Of a stretch of DNA of 64,000 bases, positions 17,298 through 23,920 are shown piece after piece. This DNA is from Halomonas zincidurans B6 (GTDB taxonomy: Bacteria > Pseudomonadota > Gammaproteobacteria > Pseudomonadales > Halomonadaceae). The notes beneath the pieces are model-generated. The model was given only the letters and a program-made list of their open reading frames with translations. It made no database searches and had not been told where the DNA came from. A program made the translations under genes and the position numbers. The DNA is taken from positions 372,001 to 436,000 of the forward strand of contig NZ_JNCK01000001.1 in the NCBI RefSeq assembly GCF_000731955.1. Reading direction: 5' to 3'. The number at the start of each line of letters is the position of its first letter. Position 1 is the first letter of the stretch.

Positions 17298-17492
17298 AGT
17301 GCAACGTAGCCAAGCGGATAAGCGGATGCACGGCACAATCTTGATGGATTTACTTAAACGCGTACCCATTTAATTGCCTCGTCTATTATTTTTATTGACT
17401 CAAACTATTTTTGTTTTTGATAAGTAGAAAATGCAGAATAAATCGTACAGTTTGGTGTGGCTGTCATATTGAGATATGGCTCGGTCACTGCT

Positions 17493-18425
17493 TCAAGAGG
17501 GTCGGTTTTTACCCCCGTCGCCCCACAATTCCAACAACGTCTTGATGAACAACTCGGCGGTACTCGACAAGTTGTGATCGTTGCGCTGGATCAAACCGAT
17601 GGTGCGTTGTATTCGCGGCTCTGGCAAAGGACGCGAACAGAGCGTGTCATGACCCGACCCTGGCATGGTCATCCTCGGTAAAATGGCGGCACCAAGACCG
17701 GATTCCACCAGCCCAAGCGAAGTAGAAAGGTGCTGTACTTCATAGAAGCCGTTGAGACGAATGCTCTCCGATGACAGCACATTGTCCAGCAGCGTACGGT
17801 TGCCGCTATCACGACTAACGGTAATCATTCGAATCGCTTCTAGATCGGCCCAGGTGATCGTCTCCTTGGCAGCCAATGGATGATCTGAACGCAGCGCTAA
17901 CACGAAGGGATCGCGTAATAGCGGGGTGAACGATATCTCCGGTAATTGCGGGCTGATCATATTGATTCCAAAATCCGCCTCGCCATTGATCACTCGCTCC
18001 AGCCCTTCATTAGCACTGACATCGAGTATGCGTATGCGAATGCCCGGCCATGCCTCGTTGAAGCGACGAATAACGCTGGGCAGAAAGTAGAACGCCGCCG
18101 TAGGCAGGCAGGCGATGGTCAAGGTCCCCTTCTGATGGGTTGCGAGTTCGCGAATACCTAGAATCGACGATTCGTAGTCGTCGATCATCCTCCTGGCCCG
18201 AGGCAGAAAGTCAGCACCGATTGCAGTCAACCATGTGCGCCGTGTGGTGCGTTCGAGGAGTGTAACCTCAAGCGCTTCTTCAAGCTTCTGAATACGCCGA
18301 GATAGTGCAGGTTGCGATAGATGAAGGCGCTGCGCCGCCTCGTGAAAACTACCCAGCTCGGCGACTTGGACGAAGGACTGCAGATCGAGAAACTCTATAC
18401 GATGTAACATAGACGGTTCTTGCAT
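17493..18425 (-). CDS. LysR-family regulator of the tricarboxylate uptake genes
   Basis: A 310-residue LysR protein. The winged helix is at residues ~10-65 (FLDLQSFVQVAELGSFHEAAQRLHLSQPALSRRIQKLE), followed by a co-inducer domain starting near GTLTIACLPTAA. It is divergent from the PrpF/TctC/TctAB genes with a 132-base AT-rich gap that contains dyads, the classic layout for LysR control. The effector is presumably a tricarboxylate taken up by the adjacent transporter (inference). An alternative start lies five codons later (MLHRIEF). Confidence 0.92.
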   Translation of the reverse strand: MQEPSMLHRIEFLDLQSFVQVAELGSFHEAAQRLHLSQPALSRRIQKLEEALEVTLLERTTRRTWLTAIGADFLPRARRMIDDYESSILGIRELATHQKGTLTIACLPTAAFYFLPSVIRRFNEAWPGIRIRILDVSANEGLERVINGEADFGINMISPQLPEISFTPLLRDPFVLALRSDHPLAAKETITWADLEAIRMITVSRDSGNRTLLDNVLSSESIRLNGFYEVQHLSTSLGLVESGLGAAILPRMTMPGSGHDTLCSRPLPEPRIQRTIGLIQRNDHNLSSTAELFIKTLLELWGDGGKNRPS

Positions 18426-18495
18426 TGAAACGGTGTAATTGAACAGTTTAACGCATTAATGTGCATATCACATCAGAATTTGTTTTTATTTGCAT

Positions 18496-18507
18496 TTGAT
18501 GCATCAA
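18496..18507. promoter_or_regulatory. Candidate LysR operator palindrome
   Basis: TTGATGCATCAA is a perfect 12-bp palindrome within the divergent LysR/prpF gap, about 50 bases before the prpF start. A second weaker dyad (GTGCATATCAC) lies near 18462. Both are good candidates for LysR binding. Confidence 0.45.
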
Positions 18508-18557
18508 AACGAGGGTGACATGCTCGTTTCACGAGTCCGTAAGAAAGTGAAACAGCA

Positions 18558-19709
18558 ATGATCAATAGCATTCCCTGCATCATCATGCGCGGCGGCACAT
18601 CTAAGGGCCCATTCCTGCGCATGAGCGACCTGCCCGAATCGCCAGAGGCACGAGCGGAGACATTGCTCAGCCTGATGGGCGCGGGCCATGCGCTTCAGAT
18701 CGATGGCATTGGTGGCAGCGATCCGCTGACCAGCAAAGTGGCTATTGTTGAACGCTCCGATCATCCGGAGGCCGATGTTGATTATCTCTTTGCTCAAATT
18801 GACGGCCCCGGCCGTCGCGTCGACTTCAACCCCAATTGTGGCAATATGCTGTCGGCGGTCGGCCCCTATGCGATCGAGACTGGACTGATCGAGCCTAGCG
18901 ACGATATGACCGTGGTGCGGGTTCGCAATCTCAACACTCAGCGTCTCATCGAGTGTCACGTACCGACACCGGGCCGGCAGGTTCTCTATGAGGGCGATAC
19001 TCGAATCAGCGGGGTGCCAGGCACTGCCGCCGGCATTCAGCTGAGTTTCCTCGACGTCGTGGGTACCAAGACCGGGGCGCTGCTGCCCACCGGACAGGCG
19101 CAGGAAACTATCGATGGAGTCGTGGTGACTTGCCTTGACGCGGCGACTCCCACGTTGCTGATTGCAGCCGAAGAATTCGGCCTGAATGGAAACGAAACAC
19201 CCGCCGAACTCGACGCCAATGAGCCCATGCTGGCCCGACTCGAGTTGATTCGTCGTGAAGCCGGACGACGCATGGGGCTCGGCGATGTCAGCCAAGGCGT
19301 ACTGCCCAAGCCGGTTCTACTGTCAGCGGCCGACGAAGTCGACGCCACGTTGCGCGCGCGCTACTTCGTACCATACCGCTGTCACAAGGCGCTCGCCGTC
19401 ACGGGTGCCATCGCCTTGGCGACAGCGGTCAGCGTGCCGGGCACCGTTGCCCACCGCATCGCCCTCGCTTCCGGTCGTCTGACCGACGACGAGCCGCTGA
19501 ATCATGTTCGTCTCGAGCATCCTTCCGGATACATCGATCTTGACGTCGAACACCGAGGGCAAGATTCGCATGACGTCGCTCGCGTATCGCTGGTCCGTAC
19601 GGCACGCAAGATCATGACCGGCACGCTCTACTATTCCAGCACATCTACCAGCTCCGGCACATCAACCAGCAATTCGCCGGTCGATACGGTGAAGGCAAAA
19701 GCCTGTTAG
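18558..19709 (+). CDS. PrpF-family isomerase / 4-oxalomesaconate tautomerase-like protein
   Basis: A 383-residue protein of the PrpF fold (two diaminopimelate-epimerase-like halves). It begins IPCIIMRGGTSKGPFL and includes GIGGSDPLTSKVAIV and NPNCGNMLSAVGPYAIE, all diagnostic of PrpF/GalD. Family members isomerise aconitate-type acids: 2-methylaconitate (PrpF), 4-oxalomesaconate (GalD) or aconitate. Next to a tricarboxylate transporter, an aconitate-like substrate is plausible (inference). The C-terminus has an unusual Ser/Thr-rich tail (SSTSTSSGTSTSNS) beyond the fold. Confidence 0.88.
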   Translation: MINSIPCIIMRGGTSKGPFLRMSDLPESPEARAETLLSLMGAGHALQIDGIGGSDPLTSKVAIVERSDHPEADVDYLFAQIDGPGRRVDFNPNCGNMLSAVGPYAIETGLIEPSDDMTVVRVRNLNTQRLIECHVPTPGRQVLYEGDTRISGVPGTAAGIQLSFLDVVGTKTGALLPTGQAQETIDGVVVTCLDAATPTLLIAAEEFGLNGNETPAELDANEPMLARLELIRREAGRRMGLGDVSQGVLPKPVLLSAADEVDATLRARYFVPYRCHKALAVTGAIALATAVSVPGTVAHRIALASGRLTDDEPLNHVRLEHPSGYIDLDVEHRGQDSHDVARVSLVRTARKIMTGTLYYSSTSTSSGTSTSNSPVDTVKAKAC

Positions 19710-19769
19710 AAGCATCTAATACCAACGAAAACCCACCCGATCAGCAACACAAGAACAAGGAGTCGCATC

Positions 19770-20897
19770 ATGAGTCCCTTGAAAACCGAACCGACACTCA
19801 CCGCCCGACTGAAGCGCGCCGCAGGCCTAGGCCTGGTTTACGCTGGGCTGAGCGCCGTGGCCTTACCCGCCACGGCCGCCGCCGATACCAACGTGCCCGA
19901 CGACATCAAATGGACCATTCCCTTTGGCGTAGGTGGCGGTACCGATGTCTGGGCACGCTTCTTTGCCCCCTGGTTCAGCAACTATCTGCCCGGCGAGCCA
20001 ACCATCATGATCGATAATGTGCCCGGAGGCGGCTCGATCAACGGCGCCAATCTTTTTGCAATGCGGGCGCGTGCCGACGGCAGCCAGTGGCTGGGTACCT
20101 CGGCTTCGACCCAGTATCCGGCGATGCTCAACGACCCGCGCGTGCGCTATGACTATGCCGACTGGAAACCAATCCTTGCCACGCCGACAGGTGGCGTCGT
20201 GTACGCTTCACCGAGCCTCGGTGAAGATGCCGACAGCGCCCTGCAAACCTTGCTGAAGAAGCCGGTCAAACTCGCTGCACAATCGCCCACAGGCGTCGAA
20301 CTGCCGGTTCTGATAGCCCTCGATATGCTGGGCGTCGACGTCAATCCGGTATTCGGGATGCGTAGCCGTGGCGAGGGTCGACTGGCCTTCGAACGTGGCG
20401 AAGCGAACATCGATTTCCAGACCACCTCGGCCTACCTGAGCAATGTTCAGCCGCTGGTCGAGGACGGCAAGGCCATCCCGCTGTTCAGCCTGGGCGTGCT
20501 TAATGACGATGGCAAGATCGTTCGCGATCCGACCTTTCCGAATTTGCCAACGTTCAACGAGATTTACCAGCAGACCGAAGGCAAGGCACCGTCGGGTAAC
20601 ACCTACGAGGCCTATCGCAAGTTCTTCGCCTCCGGTTACGCCCTGCAGAAACTGGTGATGGTGCCGGCCGATACCCCCGAGGCACTCACCGAGACGTACA
20701 GGCAGGCGGCTCGCGAATTCATCAAGACCGACAAGTTCAAGCAGGAATCGGCAGCTCAACTCGGCCCCTATACGCCGATCGTCGGCAAGACGGTCTCGGC
20801 CTATCTCGAGGACGCCATGTCGATCAAGGACGAGACGCGTCAATGGCTGGTCACCTGGTTGGCGGACAAGTTCGACGTCCATTTGAGCACGCGCTGA
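19770..20897 (+). CDS. Tripartite tricarboxylate transporter substrate-binding protein (TctC/Bug family)
   Basis: A 375-residue periplasmic binding protein. The first ~38 residues are a signal peptide (KRAAGLGLVYAGLSAVALPATAAA). The mature part has the Bug-family start WTIPFGVGGGTDVWARFF and the loop NVPGGGSINGANLF, which together clamp a carboxylate. It sits between the isomerase gene and the TctA-TctB fusion, so it should deliver a di- or tricarboxylate to that permease. An AACAAGGAG ribosome site precedes the ATG. Confidence 0.93.
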   Translation: MSPLKTEPTLTARLKRAAGLGLVYAGLSAVALPATAAADTNVPDDIKWTIPFGVGGGTDVWARFFAPWFSNYLPGEPTIMIDNVPGGGSINGANLFAMRARADGSQWLGTSASTQYPAMLNDPRVRYDYADWKPILATPTGGVVYASPSLGEDADSALQTLLKKPVKLAAQSPTGVELPVLIALDMLGVDVNPVFGMRSRGEGRLAFERGEANIDFQTTSAYLSNVQPLVEDGKAIPLFSLGVLNDDGKIVRDPTFPNLPTFNEIYQQTEGKAPSGNTYEAYRKFFASGYALQKLVMVPADTPEALTETYRQAAREFIKTDKFKQESAAQLGPYTPIVGKTVSAYLEDAMSIKDETRQWLVTWLADKFDVHLSTR

Positions 20898-20964
20898 CCT
20901 TCCGGCCTCGTCGTATAGAGGCGGGGCCGGCTCGATTCCAAAACGACAACGCGAAGAACACGCC

Positions 20965-22935
20965 ATGCTCGATATCCTTCTCTCCAGTCTGGGACAAGTC
21001 TTCACCTTCTCCCATCTTTTCTACATGATGCTTGGGATCATCGTCGGCCTAGTGGTCGGCATTATTCCCGGTCTTGGCGGCATAGCCGGCATGTCGCTGT
21101 TGCTACCCTTCCTGTACGGCATGGAACCCTCGCAAGCGCTGGGAATGCTGATGGGCTTGGTGGCCGTCATTCCTACCGGCGACACCTTCGCCTCGGTGCT
21201 ACTTGGCATTCCCGGCTCCAGCGCTTCACAGGCCACGGTGATCGACGGCTTCGCGTTGGCCAAGCGTGGTCAGGCGGCTCGTGCACTGTCCAGTGCCTTC
21301 CTTTCGTCGATGATCGGCGGCTTGATCGGTGCCGTGGTACTGACCGGTTTCATTCTTATTGCCCGGCCGCTGGTGTTGTCTTTCTCATCATCCGAGCTGT
21401 TCATGCTGACACTGCTGGGCCTGTCGATGGTTGCCGTGCTCTCGGGCCGTGACCTGTTCAAAGGGCTGGCCGCATGCGGGCTGGGCCTGTTGGTCGGTGC
21501 CACAGGAATGGCCCCGGCGACTGGCGAGTTTCGACTGAATTATGGTCTCGATTACCTCTACGATGGCTTGCCGCTAGTGGTGGTCGGCCTTGGTATCTTC
21601 GCGTTACCCGAAATCATCGATCTACTGACACAGCGAGGTGCCATAGCCAGTGAGCCTTGCCGGCTCGGCGCGGGGTGGCGCCAGGGGTTTCGCGATGTAC
21701 GTCGGGAAAAAGGCCTGGTCGCCCGTTGTGCGGGGATTGGTAGTCTGATCGGTACCATCCCGGGGCTAGCCGGTTCGGTAGTCGATTGGATGACCTATGG
21801 CCATGCGGTACAGAGCGCCAAGGATAAGAGTGAGTTCGGCCAAGGCGACATTCGTGGCGTGATCGCCCCGGAATCGGCCAACAACGCCACAGCTGGTGCG
21901 GCGATGGTGCCAACACTCCTGTTTGGCGTACCGGGCTCCGGCAGCGCGGCGGTGTTCCTCGGTGGGCTTTTATTGCTCGGCCTGCAACCGGGTATCGGCA
22001 TGATCGAGACCCATCTCGACCTGACCTACACCATCATCTGGTCGCTGGCACTAGCCAACATCATTGGCGCAGGACTTTGCCTGGGGCTCGCTGGACCGGT
22101 CGCCAGTCTTACACGGGTACGCTTTACCATCCTCGCCCCACTGATCACTATTCTTATTTTGTTTGCCGCCTATCAGGCGACCCGTGCCACAGGCGATCTG
22201 GTCGCTCTGGCCGCTGTCGGCGCCATTGGCGTGCTGTTCAAGAAGGCCAACTGGTCGCGTCCAGCGTTCTTGATCGGCTTCGTGCTGGCTCCCGGTGCCG
22301 AAACGTATTTCTACCAGGCGCTACAGTTTCAGGGCAGCGCGGCCTTTGCCCGTCCCGGTGTGCTGATTATCGGCGCGTTGATCCTGGCGGCGCTGTTTAT
22401 CCCGGCCCTCAAGGCACTGTGGCAGAAACATCGGCAGACAAAAAAGGGTGGTGGTGAGGCCGCTGATACCGAGGCGACCGCCCCAGCCGAGCCGGCACGC
22501 GCCACATTGGGCGGCGTGGATATATTGCTGCTAGCCGGGTTGCTGGGTCTGGCTGCGTTCGCCTGGAGCGACGTCGCAGGCCTGTCGCTATTGGGCAGCG
22601 TGTTTCCCAAACTGGCTATCGCCATCATGGCATTGGGCTGTCTTGCCGAAATCGCACGGCACCTGATGCGCCGTCCACAATGGCAGCGCCAGGCGTGTCG
22701 TGAGGAACTGATCTGGCTGGCGGGTTTCTGCACGCTGATCGCGACCATCCTCGGCCTGGGCTTCATCAGCACCGCTGCGCTGTTCTGCCTGGTGTTTCTG
22801 CTGGGTATCGCCCGGCTGAAGTTATGGACGGCAGCGGGTATGGCTGTTGGCGTGGTCGCCTTTCTTGTCGGCATGGCCCATTTCCTGACCCTCACCTATC
22901 CAAGCGGTGTCCTCGACCCTTGGCTGTTCAGCTAA
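20965..22935 (+). CDS. Fused TctA-TctB permease of a tripartite tricarboxylate transporter
   Basis: A 656-residue membrane protein. Residues 1 to ~495 are the large TctA permease with its glycine-rich signatures (VGIIPGLGGIAGMSLLLPF; IPTGDTFASVLLGIPGSSASQATVIDG split by helices; a second VLFGVPGSGSAA repeat). After a charged linker (KKGGGEAADTEATAPAEPAR), residues ~510-656 contain four more hydrophobic segments resembling the small subunit TctB. TctB is usually a separate gene placed before tctA; here it is fused to the C-terminus of TctA and no separate tctB is visible. The unit ends with this gene. Confidence 0.9.
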   Translation: MLDILLSSLGQVFTFSHLFYMMLGIIVGLVVGIIPGLGGIAGMSLLLPFLYGMEPSQALGMLMGLVAVIPTGDTFASVLLGIPGSSASQATVIDGFALAKRGQAARALSSAFLSSMIGGLIGAVVLTGFILIARPLVLSFSSSELFMLTLLGLSMVAVLSGRDLFKGLAACGLGLLVGATGMAPATGEFRLNYGLDYLYDGLPLVVVGLGIFALPEIIDLLTQRGAIASEPCRLGAGWRQGFRDVRREKGLVARCAGIGSLIGTIPGLAGSVVDWMTYGHAVQSAKDKSEFGQGDIRGVIAPESANNATAGAAMVPTLLFGVPGSGSAAVFLGGLLLLGLQPGIGMIETHLDLTYTIIWSLALANIIGAGLCLGLAGPVASLTRVRFTILAPLITILILFAAYQATRATGDLVALAAVGAIGVLFKKANWSRPAFLIGFVLAPGAETYFYQALQFQGSAAFARPGVLIIGALILAALFIPALKALWQKHRQTKKGGGEAADTEATAPAEPARATLGGVDILLLAGLLGLAAFAWSDVAGLSLLGSVFPKLAIAIMALGCLAEIARHLMRRPQWQRQACREELIWLAGFCTLIATILGLGFISTAALFCLVFLLGIARLKLWTAAGMAVGVVAFLVGMAHFLTLTYPSGVLDPWLFS

Positions 22936-23093
22936 ACCCACTATAACTTCAGCTCCATACTCAAGGAGTAGTGGCAGTATCGGGTGTAGGGGCGGATATT
23001 ACGTGGCGATAGGGGAGAAGTAACCAGAGGAGATCAGAGGCGGCCCGGTCGGGCCGTCGCTATTGGCCAGGAGCGGTCGTTTGGCCAGAGCAG

Positions 23094-23171
23094 ATATAAC
23101 GCCCGCCATAAACGGCGCGAGGTACGAGCGTCCGGCGACCGAAGGGAGCGAATTTAATGGCATGGTTATGT
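23094..23171 (-). repeat. attC-like integron recombination site (cassette side)
   Basis: Read on the minus strand, ATAACCATGCCATTAAA is paired with TTTATGGCGGGCGTTAT at the other end: the outer ATAAC/GTTAT arms pair, then GCCAT/ATGGC and AAA/TTT with one extra T bulged. Paired R and L boxes with an extrahelical base and a GGGCGTTAT end are hallmarks of attC. It lies immediately after higA. Confidence 0.7.
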
Positions 23172-23177
23172 GCTCTG

Positions 23178-23465
23178 CTACGCAGCGACAAGCTTCTTGA
23201 CCCTAAGGTCTTTACGGTGTTGCTCAGCGTGCCAAAGCTCATATTGAGACTGCTGGGTTAGCCAGCTCTCCGATGAGGTATTAAAAGCGATAGAAAGCCT
23301 AATTGCCATTTCCGGGCTAATACCGGCTTTGCCGTTCAGAACAGCGCTTAACGTTTTCCGGCTGACCCCGAGCGCTTCCGCAGCTGCTGTAACAGACAGA
23401 CCAAGGGGCTCTAGGCAAAGCTCTCGTATGACTTCACCAGGATGGGGCGGGTTGTGCATCAACAT
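23178..23465 (-). CDS. higA: HigA-type antitoxin
   Basis: A 95-residue XRE-family helix-turn-helix antitoxin (NPPHPGEVIRELCLEPLGLS, VTAAAEALGVSRKTLSAVLN, GISPEMAIRLSIAFNTSSES). It neutralises HigB and represses the pair. It follows the toxin gene after 9 bases, the toxin-first order that marks HigBA. Start choices are ATG 23465 (GAGG ribosome site) or ATG 23459. The pair lies between two attC-like sites; V. cholerae HigBA pairs also occupy integron cassettes. Confidence 0.94.
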   Translation of the reverse strand: MLMHNPPHPGEVIRELCLEPLGLSVTAAAEALGVSRKTLSAVLNGKAGISPEMAIRLSIAFNTSSESWLTQQSQYELWHAEQHRKDLRVKKLVAA

Positions 23466-23474
23466 AGGAATACC

Positions 23475-23753
23475 TCAGTGATAATCTTCGTAATTCACTA
23501 TCTCGGCGTCTCCATCCTCAAAGCGAAATGTCACGCGCCAGTTACCGCTTACCGTCACCGACCAGATTCTTGACCGATTGCCGGAAAGCTCATGGAGCCT
23601 AAGGCCCGGCAAGTCCATATCGTTGGCGCCGGAAGCCGCATTAAGTCTACCGAGAATAAGCTGAAGCCTCTTTGCATGAGCGGCCTGGATCCCTGCAGTG
23701 CTGCCGGACTTGAAGAACTTGGCCAAGCCCTTGTGTTTGAAGCTTCGTATCAT
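23475..23753 (-). CDS. higB: HigB-type mRNA-interferase toxin (RelE superfamily)
   Basis: A 92-residue RelE/ParE-fold toxin starting MIRSFKHKGLAKFFKSGSTAGI, with the family core LRLHELSGNRSRIWSVTVSGNWRVTFRFEDGDA and tail NYEDYH. HigB cuts mRNA at the ribosome. It is the first gene of the pair. Its start codon sits where transcription from the predicted promoter should begin, so the transcript may be leaderless; the AAGGA just before the ATG would then be lost from the mRNA. Confidence 0.94.
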   Translation of the reverse strand: MIRSFKHKGLAKFFKSGSTAGIQAAHAKRLQLILGRLNAASGANDMDLPGLRLHELSGNRSRIWSVTVSGNWRVTFRFEDGDAEIVNYEDYH

Positions 23754-23759
23754 TCCTTA

Positions 23760-23788
23760 AATGTAACCTGTAACGTACTGGGTGTCAA
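23760..23788 (-). promoter_or_regulatory. Strong predicted promoter of higBA
   Basis: On the minus strand a consensus -35 TTGACA (23788-23783) and a TACATT -10 (23765-23760) are separated by exactly 17 bases. Direct repeats GTTACAG/GTTACAT overlap the -10 region and may be the HigA operator. The promoter lies within the cassette, so expression does not need an upstream integron promoter. Confidence 0.72.
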
Positions 23789-23791
23789 TTT

Positions 23792-23885
23792 GCGTAACGC
23801 CAATATTAAGCGGGGCCCGACTAGGGCGTCCGGTGGACGGCCGCAAGGCCGCAAGGCCGGGAACGAACTTATGACTGGGTTATAG
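23792..23885 (-). repeat. Second attC-like site upstream of the higBA cassette
   Basis: Minus strand: TATAACCCAGTCATAAG at one end and CTTAATATTGGCGTTAC at the other pair imperfectly (TAAC/GTTA, AAG/CTT). The stretch CATAAGTTCGTTCCC resembles CATTAAATTCGCTCCC of the first site, and both share CCGGACGC in the loop region. Excision between the two GTT cores would release a ~700-bp circle carrying only higBA. Confidence 0.6.
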
Positions 23886-23920
23886 CTCCCTTGCCTTGGA
23901 AAACCACACGCTTTGTCTTG

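Noticed and set aside
22936..23090. Third attC site before the higBA cassette
   Set aside because: No matched R and L boxes could be found.
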